Of a stretch of DNA of 64,000 nucleotides, positions 25,644 to 34,362 are shown in pieces. This DNA comes from Dehalococcoidia bacterium. Its GTDB lineage: Bacteria; Chloroflexota; Dehalococcoidia; UBA2979. The notes below the pieces were generated by a model. It was not told where the DNA came from. It saw only the letters and a program-made list of their open reading frames with translations, and did no database searches. Numbering within the stretch: the stretch's first letter is position 1; each line of letters opens with the position of its first letter. Position numbers and translations under genes: made by a program. The stretch covers positions 1 through 64,000 of the forward strand of contig JANQNP010000114.1 of assembly GCA_028279505.1 (NCBI GenBank). The letters are read 5' to 3'.

Positions 25644-27194
25644 CTAGTTCTGGTCGTCGACCGCGCGGAGCGCGTGGAACGAACCTTCGTAGGCTTCGGC
25701 GCCAGGCATGTCGAACGTGCGCGGGCGCAGGCCGGTGGAGACGAGCTCGCCGATGATGCGGCCGTCGTCGTCGATGCCGCGCTGCTCGAAGTAGTAGAGC
25801 TGCTGCATCGTCATCGTGTCGCCCTCCATGCCGTGGAGTTCGGTGATGTCGGTGATGCGGCGTGAGCCGTCGCGCAAGCGGGAGACCTGGATGATGAGGT
25901 CGACCGCGGACGTGACCTGCTCGCGAATCGCGCGGAGCGGCCAGTCGTAGCCGGCCATCATGACCATCTGCTCGATGCGGCGGAGCGCGTCGCGCGGGGC
26001 GTTCGCGTGGACCGTGGTCATCGAGCCGTCGTGGCCGGTGTTCATGGCCTGGAGCATGTCGAAGGCCTCGGCGCCGCGGACCTCACCGATGAGAATGCGG
26101 TCGGGGCGCATGCGGAGGGCGTTCTTCAAGAGCTGGGCGCGGGTGATGTCGAAGCCGCTCTGGTCGTCGCGTGCCTCGAGGGCGACGACGTGCGGCTGGC
26201 GGAGCGAGAGCTCGGCCGGGTCCTCGATGGTGACGATGCGCTCGCCGTCCGGCACCCAGCTGGAGAGGACGTTGAGCATGGTGGTCTTGCCGGCGCCCGT
26301 GCCGCCGCTGACGACGATGCCCGCGCCGTTGGCGACGGCGGTCTCAAGGAGTGCCGCCGCCTCCTCGTTGAGGGAACCCATGGTGATCAGGTCGCGAGCC
26401 GTGAGGCGGTCCGCGACGAACTTGCGGATGGTGATCATCGGCCCGTCGATCGAGGCGGGCGGGATGATCGCGTTGACGCGGGAGCCGTCAGGGAGGCGCG
26501 CGTCGGCCATCGGCTGGGAGTAGTCGATGGTGCGGCCGACGTTGGCGAGCATGCGATCGAGGACCTGCAGCACGTGGTCGTCGTCGCGGAACTGGACCTC
26601 GGTCAGCTCGATGCGGCCGAAGCGCTCGACGTACACGCGCTCGGCGCCGTTGACCATGATCTCGGAGACGGTGACGTCGCGGAGCAGGGTCTCGATCGGA
26701 CCGAGGCCGATGACGTCGTCGACAAGCTCGTTGAGGAGCTGGACGCGGCTGCCGCTGAAGTTCTCCGGCACGTCGGTGTCGACTAGCTGGCGCGCCATGG
26801 CGATGACGATGGGCCGCGCCTCCTCGAGGGGGAGCTCGGCGAGACCGCGGTGGTCGAAGTCCGTGATCAGCGAGCGGTGGAGCCGAGCGCGGAGCTCGGC
26901 GAGCTCAGCGCGCGTCGGCGGCGGCGTCTGGTCGATGACCGGCGTGTCCGGCTCGATGACGACGGGCGCGTTCTCGACGCGGGGCGCGGTGACCTCGGAG
27001 GGTTCGAGGACCTCGGGGGCGTCGCTGTCCAAGTCGCGGTCCGCATTGCCGCCCTCGGGGCGCTCGGCGACGAGGACGTCGCCGTCGTGCAGTTCGGCCT
27101 CCACAGCCTGCTTGCGCTCCGGGAGGTCGGACCAGGGATCCACCTCGGTGGTCCCGTTGTCCGATCGCCGCCAGCCGATCCGTCCCATACCCAT
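25644..27194 (-). CDS. CpaF/TadA-type secretion ATPase
   Basis: The 516-residue ATPase belongs to the type II/IV secretion family of the CpaF class. A charged N-terminal region of about 130 residues precedes the catalytic core, with Walker A GGTGAGKTTML, Walker B RILIGEVRGAEA and the histidine box GSMTTVHANAPRDALRR. Such ATPases power Tad/Flp pili, but no pilin, TadB/C, CpaB or RcpA gene lies in the window, so it is either an orphan or the system is elsewhere. The start ATG 27194 is chosen for its CTCCTT complement (AAGGAG) nine bases away. Confidence 0.9.
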   Translation of the reverse strand: MGMGRIGWRRSDNGTTEVDPWSDLPERKQAVEAELHDGDVLVAERPEGGNADRDLDSDAPEVLEPSEVTAPRVENAPVVIEPDTPVIDQTPPPTRAELAELRARLHRSLITDFDHRGLAELPLEEARPIVIAMARQLVDTDVPENFSGSRVQLLNELVDDVIGLGPIETLLRDVTVSEIMVNGAERVYVERFGRIELTEVQFRDDDHVLQVLDRMLANVGRTIDYSQPMADARLPDGSRVNAIIPPASIDGPMITIRKFVADRLTARDLITMGSLNEEAAALLETAVANGAGIVVSGGTGAGKTTMLNVLSSWVPDGERIVTIEDPAELSLRQPHVVALEARDDQSGFDITRAQLLKNALRMRPDRILIGEVRGAEAFDMLQAMNTGHDGSMTTVHANAPRDALRRIEQMVMMAGYDWPLRAIREQVTSAVDLIIQVSRLRDGSRRITDITELHGMEGDTMTMQQLYYFEQRGIDDDGRIIGELVSTGLRPRTFDMPGAEAYEGSFHALRAVDDQN

Positions 27195-27394
27195 GTCCCG
27201 ACGCTCCTTGTTGTGCGGCCCCGTAGCCGCAATCGTTCTGGTGACCGAGACGCCCCGCCGCGTCCCGGTCGAGTACGAAGGTGCGGGCAGAGCCGTTAAT
27301 GGCGCCGAAGCCGGTCGGAAGAAATGCATAAGAACGAGTTGCCGAGCGCCGGAAACGCCCGGAAACTTGGGCTTTCGGGCGGGAGATCATGCGT

Positions 27395-27904
27395 ATGGAC
27401 GCCTACGAGGCAATTGTTTCGAAGCGGGATACGCGGGAATACGAGCCGCAGCCGATCTCCGCTGAACACCTGCGGCGCATCGCCCAGGCGGGGCGAATGG
27501 CGGGCAGTTCGAAGGATGAGCAGCCGATCCGGCTGCTCTTGCTGACCGAGCCGGACGACAAAGCAGCGATCGCTCAGTGCGGCGACTTCGCCGAACATCT
27601 GCCCGGGAGTCCGCTCGTCGTAATCGTGGTGCGGTTGGGCGACAGCCGACCGTTCGACGCCGGGCGTGCGGCGCAGAACATGATGGTCGCGGCCCACGCC
27701 GACGGGATCGCGAGCTGCCCGGTCGGGATCCAGCACGACGACTGCGCCCGCGAGGTGCTTGGTTTGCCGTCGGAAGCGACGGTAGCGATGGCGATCACGT
27801 TCGGGTACCCGACCGGAGGGCGCGCGCAGGGGCGCGGCAGCCGGCGGATCGACCTCGAATCGTTCGTACGCCTCGGACGGTGGGACGGGCCGGCGGGGTT
27901 GTAG
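27395..27904 (+). CDS. Nitroreductase-family protein, short form
   Basis: The 169-residue protein has the FMN-binding nitroreductase start DAYEAIVSKRDTREYEPQPI and the central AAQNMMVAAHADGIASCPVG segment, which is typical of the family's short members. GGGAGA at 27381-27386 is ideally spaced for ATG 27395; the ATG two codons upstream (27389) is too close. The electron acceptor is not predictable. A copy of the intergenic CCTCGGACGGTGG word sits in its last codons. Confidence 0.85.
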   Translation: MDAYEAIVSKRDTREYEPQPISAEHLRRIAQAGRMAGSSKDEQPIRLLLLTEPDDKAAIAQCGDFAEHLPGSPLVVIVVRLGDSRPFDAGRAAQNMMVAAHADGIASCPVGIQHDDCAREVLGLPSEATVAMAITFGYPTGGRAQGRGSRRIDLESFVRLGRWDGPAGL

Positions 27905-27965
27905 CGGCTCGGAACGCCGCCGTTGGGGGCGCCGTAGAGGTCTTCAGAGCCTGACATTCGCGTCG

Positions 27966-28694
27966 ATGATGTACGCGATGAGTAATTCACCACGCTTGCT
28001 CTTCGGGGTGTCCCTGATCGTGATCGGGCTGCTTGCAGCCGCCTGCTCCGAGCCTGGTGACGCCGCGACCACAACGCCGGACGGGACCGAAACGACGGTC
28101 GCCACGGCTACCAATGAACCGACCGCTTCGCCGACGTCCGACCTCCCCGACTGGGTTCGCGACCGCATCGAGAGCGGTGACCTGGACGGCGACGGCGTTG
28201 AAGACGAGTTGGCACGTTATGTCGCCGGCACCGGTGGGGGTGGCGTGAGCCACCGGACCGCCTGCGAGGATTCGGCACGCCTCGATACGGTGTGGGACGA
28301 CGGCACGGTGCTGGAGGTCGTGGCCTCGAACAGCGCCGAATGCGACGGCTGGACGCTCGTCACCGACGGCGAGACCACCAGCTGGGTGCTGAACAAGTAC
28401 CTCGACGATGAGAAGCCCGCGCCTGCCACCGGCGGTGGTGGCGTCGGCGGAGGCGCCCCAGGCTGGGTGCAGGTCCTCCAGTACGGCCAGGGTGAGTGGA
28501 AGATCCCGCTGAGCGAGCTCCACGTTGTGCCAGCGGCGGACACCTGGTGCGAGACCGACTCGTGGCACGACCCGCCCGGCGGCGACTACCTGGTCACGAC
28601 TCTCGATGGGCTGCCGTTCATCAACCCTGACCCGATCCGCTGCGGTTTCGGATCCGTGAACAGCGCGCTGATCTTCTGGGTGCCGGCTCCGTAG
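27966..28694 (+). CDS. Lipoprotein with SH3-like module
   Basis: The protein has up to 242 residues, with a signal peptide ending in the lipobox LAAACSE and a Thr/Ala-rich linker. The module at about residues 84-147 (GGGGVSHRTAC, GTVLEVVASNSAECDGW, SWVLNKYL) matches the C-terminal module of the 19917 protein in its cysteine and GW/SWV positions. A second Gly/Pro linker leads to a C-terminal region with its own cysteine pair (ADTWCETDSW and PIRCGFGS). There is no Shine-Dalgarno; ATGs at 27966, 27969 and 27978 are all in frame, the last giving the tidiest signal peptide. Function unknown, exported and membrane anchored. Confidence 0.72.
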   Translation: MMYAMSNSPRLLFGVSLIVIGLLAAACSEPGDAATTTPDGTETTVATATNEPTASPTSDLPDWVRDRIESGDLDGDGVEDELARYVAGTGGGGVSHRTACEDSARLDTVWDDGTVLEVVASNSAECDGWTLVTDGETTSWVLNKYLDDEKPAPATGGGGVGGGAPGWVQVLQYGQGEWKIPLSELHVVPAADTWCETDSWHDPPGGDYLVTTLDGLPFINPDPIRCGFGSVNSALIFWVPAP

Positions 28695-28718
28695 CGAGCC
28701 GGCATTCGCTCCGATTCC

Positions 28719-29162
28719 CTAGGTCGATGCCTCGCCGGCTGGTAGGCGCTCGACGGCGTCTCTCATTCCCTGCGCAGCCTCGCGACCGAGCTTGTTGAAG
28801 GCGCCGCGGAGCACCAGCGGTGCGATCAGGCGGACGACGGGGTTGTTGAAGGTGAAGCTCGCGACGTAGGTGACGCGGGTGCCGGCCTCGGTTGGTTCGA
28901 AGGTGATCTCGTCGACGGCGCCGACGCTGTCGCTGGTGCCGGTGAGGACGATGCGGCGCGGTGGGTCGTAGGCGGTGACCTCATAGCGGAGGTCGACGTT
29001 GCGGCCTCGGAAGGCGGAGACGACCTCGTACCAGGTGCCGACAGCGAGGGGTCCGTCGGAGCGCGACTTCACCTCGACGGCTGAGGGGTCCCAGTCAGTG
29101 AGGTTGTTGAACTCGGCGAGGTAGGGGAAGACGACCTCGGGTGGGCGATTCAGCTCCACCAC
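28719..29162 (-). CDS. SRPBCC-family protein (polyketide cyclase-like)
   Basis: The protein has at least 147 residues and the START/SRPBCC helix-grip fold: RPPEVVFPYLAEFNNLTDWDP, later PPRRIVLTG, a strand with TRVTYVASFTF, and the long C-terminal helix ending MRDAVERL. It probably binds a hydrophobic ligand. Only GTG codons at 29162 or 29159 are available, and they fall inside the first strand. The good GGGAGG site at 29184-29189 is instead spaced six bases from an ATC codon at 29177, so translation may begin at this non-standard codon. Confidence 0.8.
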   Translation of the reverse strand: MVELNRPPEVVFPYLAEFNNLTDWDPSAVEVKSRSDGPLAVGTWYEVVSAFRGRNVDLRYEVTAYDPPRRIVLTGTSDSVGAVDEITFEPTEAGTRVTYVASFTFNNPVVRLIAPLVLRGAFNKLGREAAQGMRDAVERLPAGEAST

Positions 29163-29302
29163 TTCGCGAATCTCGATAGCGCACCTCCCTGGCCGCGCCG
29201 CCTCGGCGGGTTCGGGGAGAGGCTATCGCGAGCGGCCGCGGCGGATCGGGGCCACTGAGGATCGGCACCGTGGATCGGGCGCGAACGGTCAGGCGCAATT
29301 CG

Positions 29303-30448
29303 TCAGGCGGCCATCGGGACGCGCGGCTCGGCGTTGCCTTCGATGCGGGCGAAGATGTCGTCGAGGTCGGGGCCGGTGATCGTGAGGCCGTGGTTCTTCT
29401 GGCCGACGATGGCGCGCCCCGGCTCGGGGGCGGCGGCCACGAGGTCGGCGACGGTGTTGGCGAGCTCGACGGTGCCGCAGGGGTAGTTGATCTGCGTCGT
29501 GACGACGTCGGGCATCCAGGCGTGGGCGTGGACGATGGCGCCGACCTCCGGGTGGCGGTGGTAGATCATCCAGTGCTCGATGGCGTCGACCGAGACGCGA
29601 CCCGGGCGCTCCACCGACGGCGGGACGCTCAGCGTCATCGAACGGTCGTCGGGGTTGAAGCCGGTGACGAGGAGCATGTCGCGACCGACCTCGGTCATGG
29701 CCGACTTGTCGACGCCGCTGGCGCTCATCCAGAACGAGTCCTCGTCGCGTCGAAGGCTGAGGTTGCCGTAGCTGAGGCCGCCGACGCTGAAGAGCATCTT
29801 GACGTGGCGCAACTCGCGAGGGCCGAGCAGGTCCTCGAGGGGAAACGGGGCCGGGAGGAGGCCGAGCTGATCGAGGCGGCGTCCGGCCTCGGCGAGTCGC
29901 GCGGTGTGGAGTTCGTCGGCGCCCTCTTCGAGGTTGGGGACGAACTCGTTCGCGATCACGAGCCGGGAGAGGGCGAGCGGGGCGACGCGGTCGTACACCG
30001 CATCGAAGTAGGCGTCGGTTCCGTCGCCGCGGACTTCGTAGACGCCCTGCTCAAGCGTGATGAAGACGGGGCTCGGGAGGTCGCCGCCGGGGACGAGGTA
30101 GAGCCCGAGGTTCGAGAGCGAGCGGACGAGATACGGGTAGGCGGCGGCGAGCAGATCGTCCGGGCGGTCGGGCGCCTCGATGACACCGATCACGAACGTG
30201 CTGGCGCTCGCCCGCCGGTACGGCTTCGGCGACGCGTGCGAGGTGACGTGCAGAACCACGCTCGTCCCCGCGCCCGGTTCGGCGTGCTCGGGATGGCCGG
30301 CGGCGAGCATGCGGGCGCGCAGGCCCTCGATGAATCGACGGCCCGCCGGTGTCTCGGGCGCGCCGTGGACGGCGAAGGGGGCGTCCCGCGTTCGCACCGG
30401 GGTGCGGATCAGTTCGTCGATGCGATCGAGTGCCGGGTGATTCGACAT
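29303..30448 (-). CDS. Class II aldolase/adducin-domain protein with N-terminal extra domain
   Basis: The 381-residue protein has a class II aldolase/adducin domain over about residues 185-375: SYGNLSLR, FWMSASGVDKSAM, GAIVHAHAWMPDV (metal histidines), TVELANTVADLV and VGQKNHGLTITG. These are the features of sugar-phosphate aldolases and dehydratases. The first 180 residues (PVRTRDAPFAVHGAPETPAG, SASTFVIGVIEAPD, GVYEVRGDGTDAY) are not part of that family and I do not recognise them. ATG 30448 follows AGGAAG. Confidence 0.8.
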   Translation of the reverse strand: MSNHPALDRIDELIRTPVRTRDAPFAVHGAPETPAGRRFIEGLRARMLAAGHPEHAEPGAGTSVVLHVTSHASPKPYRRASASTFVIGVIEAPDRPDDLLAAAYPYLVRSLSNLGLYLVPGGDLPSPVFITLEQGVYEVRGDGTDAYFDAVYDRVAPLALSRLVIANEFVPNLEEGADELHTARLAEAGRRLDQLGLLPAPFPLEDLLGPRELRHVKMLFSVGGLSYGNLSLRRDEDSFWMSASGVDKSAMTEVGRDMLLVTGFNPDDRSMTLSVPPSVERPGRVSVDAIEHWMIYHRHPEVGAIVHAHAWMPDVVTTQINYPCGTVELANTVADLVAAAPEPGRAIVGQKNHGLTITGPDLDDIFARIEGNAEPRVPMAA

Positions 30449-30572
30449 CGACGGCTTCCTATTCGTTTCCTCACGCTGTGCTCTCAGACGCGCGTGAGGC
30501 TGACGGCGGGCGAGAGATATCAGGGGTCTCCCGGGGATTCCGCCCGTCCGCGCTCTCTAGGGTCGCCATCCG

Positions 30573-32549
30573 ATGCCGATCCTGAGATTGGGGAACACCC
30601 CGCGTGCGCCGGCCCGGCGCGAGGAGCGAGCGAGTACTGTGCTGCGAGCGTTGAACTCGACGGAGGATCCCGGGGAACTGCCACAGTTCCTGGGCAGTGA
30701 GCGGCCGGCACCGGAGTCGGCGCAACGGCTGTTGCTGATCCGCGGGGTCGCGGTCGCGACGATCGTGCTCACGGTCGCCTACCTCGCGTGGCGCACCGCG
30801 GCGACGGTGGATCTGTCGGTGTGGTGGGTGGCGGTCCCGCTGCTCCTCGCGGAGATGCACAACGCGCTCGGGCTCAGCCTCTACACGCTCAGCCTCTGGG
30901 ACGTCGACGACGCGCCGACGTGGCGACACGTCGAGGAGACCGACCAACGGATCGCGGTGCTGCTCCCAACCTACGAGGAACCCGAGGACGTGCTGCTGCC
31001 GGCGATCGCTGCGGCGGTCGCGCTTGAACCGGCACACGAGACCTGGGTGCTGGATGACGGCAACCGACTCTGGGTGAAGAGGCTGGCGGACGAGCTGGGC
31101 GCTCACTACCTCGCTCGAGCGGACAACGCCGGCGCGAAGGCTGGCAACCTGAACCACGCGATTCCGAAGATCGACGCCGACCTGTTCGCGATCTTCGACG
31201 CCGATCACGTGGTGCAGCCGGACTTCCTCCACCACACGCTCGGCTACTTCGACGACCCGACGATCGCGGTCGTACAGACGCCGCAGGACTTCTACAACGT
31301 GGACTCGTTCGAGCACGAGGGCACCACGCAGGCAGACGACCGCCCATACAACGAGGAGGCGATCTTCTATCGCGTGATCGGGCCGGCGAAGAACCGCTGG
31401 GGCGGCGCCTTCTGGTGCGGTACCGGCGCGGTGGTGCGGGCAAGCGCGCTCGAGGAGGTCGGGCTGGTCGCGACCGAGACGGTCACCGAGGACATCCACA
31501 CGACGATCCGGATGAACCGCCGTGGGTGGGGCGCGGTCTATCACAACGAGGTGCTGGCGCGCGGGCTGGCGCCCACCGACGCGTCGCAGTACATGCTGCA
31601 GCGCAACCGCTGGGCGCTGGGCGCGATGCAGGTGCTGCGCCAGGAGAGCCCGCTGACGACGAGCGACCTGACGTTCGGGCAGCGGCTCGCGTTCGCGACG
31701 ACGCTGTTCGGCTGGTTCGACTCGTGGCGGACGTTCGCCTTCATGGTGCTGCCGATGATGGTGGTGATCAGCGGGGCGTCGCCAATCAACGCGCCGGGCT
31801 GGGTCTACGGCCCGGCGTTCGCGACGGTGTTCGTGATGCAGTTCGTGGCGCTGCGGCTGCTCGCGCGTGGCTACTACCCGCCGATCACGTCGCTGCTGTT
31901 CGAGGTGCTGCGGATGCCGGCGGTGATCCCAGCGACACTGGCCATCCTCACCGGTGGGCGCGGCGCCGCGTTCCGGGTGACCCCGAAGGGTCCGAGCGCC
32001 GATCGGGACGGAACGCCGGTCCCGTGGCTGCTCCGCGCCATGCTCGCCGGCTCCGCGGTCGCGCTGACCTGGTTCGCCGCGACGATCGCGGGACTGACGC
32101 CGACCACCTACCACGAGATGGCGGCGACGATCGGGGCGGTCGGGTTCCTCGGGCTGAACGTTTCGCTGCTCGTGCTGGCGATCCGCCGGATCCGCGATCC
32201 GCGGTTCGCTGGCGACCGTCGTGCGGGGGTGCGCTTCGGCGTGCGGCTGTTCGGGGCCGTGAACGGCGCGCAGTGCGAGATCGAGGACCTCTCGACGACC
32301 GGCGCGAAGGTGCTGCTCACCTCGGCGACCAGCTTCGCGCCGGACGAGACGACGCTGGGGGTCGATCTCCCGGACGGGCGCACACTGCGACTCAACTGCG
32401 AGGTGCGGCGGCGGATTGATCGCGAGGACGGGCTCGAGCTGGGCCTGCAGTTCGCCGAGGGCCAGCGGGCAACGCTGGGCCAGATCGCGCTCGCGCTGCT
32501 CCACCAGCGCGAGGACGAGCTGGCTCAGCAGGAGCGGCTGGCCGCTTAG
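30573..32549 (+). CDS. Cellulose-synthase-like glycosyltransferase with PilZ domain
   Basis: The 658-residue membrane glycosyltransferase family 2 enzyme is of the BcsA type. Membrane helices near 55-100 precede the catalytic loop, which shows DDGNRLWVKRLADELG, FAIFDADHVVQPDF, VTEDIHTTIRM and the QRNRWALG motif (QxxRW). Further helices follow, and the C-terminus carries a PilZ domain with RRAGVRFGV and EDLSTTGAKV, matching the RxxxR and DxSxxG cyclic-di-GMP motifs. It should polymerise and export a beta-linked glycan under c-di-GMP control. No BcsB or endoglucanase gene is adjacent. TAGGGT at 30558-30563 lies nine bases before the ATG. Confidence 0.92.
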   Translation: MPILRLGNTPRAPARREERASTVLRALNSTEDPGELPQFLGSERPAPESAQRLLLIRGVAVATIVLTVAYLAWRTAATVDLSVWWVAVPLLLAEMHNALGLSLYTLSLWDVDDAPTWRHVEETDQRIAVLLPTYEEPEDVLLPAIAAAVALEPAHETWVLDDGNRLWVKRLADELGAHYLARADNAGAKAGNLNHAIPKIDADLFAIFDADHVVQPDFLHHTLGYFDDPTIAVVQTPQDFYNVDSFEHEGTTQADDRPYNEEAIFYRVIGPAKNRWGGAFWCGTGAVVRASALEEVGLVATETVTEDIHTTIRMNRRGWGAVYHNEVLARGLAPTDASQYMLQRNRWALGAMQVLRQESPLTTSDLTFGQRLAFATTLFGWFDSWRTFAFMVLPMMVVISGASPINAPGWVYGPAFATVFVMQFVALRLLARGYYPPITSLLFEVLRMPAVIPATLAILTGGRGAAFRVTPKGPSADRDGTPVPWLLRAMLAGSAVALTWFAATIAGLTPTTYHEMAATIGAVGFLGLNVSLLVLAIRRIRDPRFAGDRRAGVRFGVRLFGAVNGAQCEIEDLSTTGAKVLLTSATSFAPDETTLGVDLPDGRTLRLNCEVRRRIDREDGLELGLQFAEGQRATLGQIALALLHQREDELAQQERLAA

Positions 32550-32585
32550 CGCTCGCGCCCCTGATCGTGCCTCGGATTGCGGCCG

Positions 32586-33140
32586 CTAGCCGCTGTACGA
32601 CCAGCCGGTGATCGTCGACGTCAGCGGATCGCCGCTGCCCTGCACGCGAGCGGTGAGGACGCGGGCGACGACGAGGACGTGGTCGCCTACCTCGACGAAG
32701 TCTTGCGCCTCGGCCTCGATCCAGATGAGCGCGTCGTCGAGGATCGGGCAGCCACGCTGGTCGAGCCGGTAGTCCACGTCGGCGAGCTTGTCGTGGCGAA
32801 CCGCCGCGGCACCGTCGCTGCGTCCCTGCACCTTGGCACCCGAGGTTGGCTGCACGAAGCTGCGCGCGAGCGACATGCTCTCCTCGTCGAGCAGGTTGAC
32901 GGTAAGCGCGCGGTTGGCGCGGATGTTCGAGAGGTTGGTCGAGTCCCGCTCGAACGCCGCGCCGATCAAGCGCGGGCTGAACGACATCTGCATCACCCAG
33001 TCGGCGATCATCGCGTTGGGCGTTCCGGCCGAGGTCGAGCCGATCACGTAGATGCCGTAGGGCAGCTCGTGCATCGCATCCTGGATCAGCTCGTCCTCGG
33101 TCTTCGGGCCGCGCGTGTGTCCGGGTCCCTGCTCGGTCAT
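32586..33140 (-). CDS. Flavin reductase family protein
   Basis: The 184-residue protein has the split-barrel FMN-binding fold: LPYGIYVIGSTSAGTPNAMI, VMQMSFSPRLIGAAFER and the later NLLDEESMSLARSF. It is probably an NAD(P)H:flavin oxidoreductase or FMN-dependent oxidase partner. The start ATG 33140 follows AGGAGG. The neighbouring divergent LLM oxidoreductase uses reduced flavin, so the pair may work together. Confidence 0.88.
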   Translation of the reverse strand: MTEQGPGHTRGPKTEDELIQDAMHELPYGIYVIGSTSAGTPNAMIADWVMQMSFSPRLIGAAFERDSTNLSNIRANRALTVNLLDEESMSLARSFVQPTSGAKVQGRSDGAAAVRHDKLADVDYRLDQRGCPILDDALIWIEAEAQDFVEVGDHVLVVARVLTARVQGSGDPLTSTITGWSYSG

Positions 33141-33210
33141 GCGGCCTCCTCGAGGGGTCTCGTTGCGCGAGCGGTGCCGCGCGGACGGACGGGGTGGGCG
33201 ATCGGCCTCG

Positions 33211-33216
33211 TACAAT
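33211..33216 (+). promoter_or_regulatory. -10 element TACAAT upstream of LLM oxidoreductase
   Basis: TACAAT in the context CCTCGTACAATC; the identical 12-mer occurs at 45373-45384 before the quinone oxidoreductase. The -35 box is not evident. Confidence 0.4.
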
Positions 33217-33321
33217 CCGACGATACCGTCGGCCCCAACAGCGGGCCACGCGGACCCGACTCAGCGCACCCGGACCGGCAGCCCGGCCGCATCAGGCGGG
33301 CTGGCCAGGGGTGGAGGCAGC

Positions 33322-34353
33322 GTGAAGCTCAGCGTGCTCGACCAGAGCCCGATCCGCGAGGGTGGGACGGCCGCCGAGGCGGTGCAGGAGTCGGTCGCGC
33401 TCGCACGCGCGGCGGATGCGGCGGGGTACCACCGCTACTGGCTTGCCGAGCACCACGACAGCACCGGTCTCGCCTGCGCCGCGCCCGAGGTGCTGATCCC
33501 GCAGGTGGCGGCTCAGACGGAGCGGATCCGGGTCGGCTCCGGCGGGGTGATGCTGTCGCACTACAGCCCGCTCAAGGTGGCCGAGGTGTTCCGGATGCTG
33601 GAGACGCTCTACCCGGGGCGGATCGACCTGGGGATCGGGCGCGCGCCGGGGAGCAGCGCGCACGTCGCGCAGGCGCTGGCGCTCGGGCCGGGCGCGGTAC
33701 CGCTCGACCAGTACCCGCACCAGGTGGCGGACCTCGTCGGGTACCTGACGAACGATCTGCCGGAGGGGCATCCGTTCTTCGGCGTGCGGGCGCAGCCCTC
33801 GGGGGCGGGCCAGCCGCACATGTGGATGCTGGGCTCGTCGCTGGAGAGCGCGCAGATCGCGGCGGCGCTCGGGCTGCCGTACTCGTACGCGCACTTCATC
33901 AACCCGGAGGCAGGCGCGCGGGCGATCGCGCTGTACCGGGACCGCTATGAGCCGTCGGAGCATTACCCGGAACCGCTGGTGTCGGCGGGCGTATCGGCGC
34001 TCTGCGCGGCGACCGAGGAGGAGGCGGTGCTGCTCTCGTGGAGCCGCTACTGCATGCGGTTTAGGCGCCTCGGTGTCCCGTCCGTCGAGACGGCGCTGGC
34101 CTTCGACTACAGCCCGGCGGAGCTGGAGTACATCGTGTACTCGCGCTCGCGAGCGGCGATCGGGGACCCGCCGATGGTCCAGGCGCGGCTGGAGACGCTC
34201 GCCAAGGAGCTGGACGTCGATGAGCTGGTGCTGCTGACGATCACGTACGACTTCGCGGCGCGGGTGCGCTCCTACGAGCTGATCGCGGAGGCGTTCGGGC
34301 TCGAGGGGGCAGCGGGCGGTGCGCCGGCCCTCGATACCTCCGCCGCGCGCTAA
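33322..34353 (+). CDS. LLM class flavin-dependent oxidoreductase (MsnO8-like)
   Basis: The 343-residue bacterial-luciferase-like monooxygenase belongs to the group-1 subfamily: LSVLDQSPIREGGTAAEA at the start, YWLAEHHDS, VGSGGVMLSHYSPLKVAE and RIDLGIGRAPGS. GTG 33322 with GGAGG at 33313-33317 is the start; upstream sequence in frame is not family-like. It needs reduced FMN or F420. It is divergent from the flavin reductase gene. Confidence 0.9.
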   Translation: MKLSVLDQSPIREGGTAAEAVQESVALARAADAAGYHRYWLAEHHDSTGLACAAPEVLIPQVAAQTERIRVGSGGVMLSHYSPLKVAEVFRMLETLYPGRIDLGIGRAPGSSAHVAQALALGPGAVPLDQYPHQVADLVGYLTNDLPEGHPFFGVRAQPSGAGQPHMWMLGSSLESAQIAAALGLPYSYAHFINPEAGARAIALYRDRYEPSEHYPEPLVSAGVSALCAATEEEAVLLSWSRYCMRFRRLGVPSVETALAFDYSPAELEYIVYSRSRAAIGDPPMVQARLETLAKELDVDELVLLTITYDFAARVRSYELIAEAFGLEGAAGGAPALDTSAAR

Positions 34354-34362
34354 GCGGCGGCG

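Noticed and set aside
27000..27010. GGTTCGA-like words as tRNA T-loops
   Set aside because: They lie inside coding sequence and no acceptor or anticodon stem can be drawn around them; no tRNA gene was found in the window.
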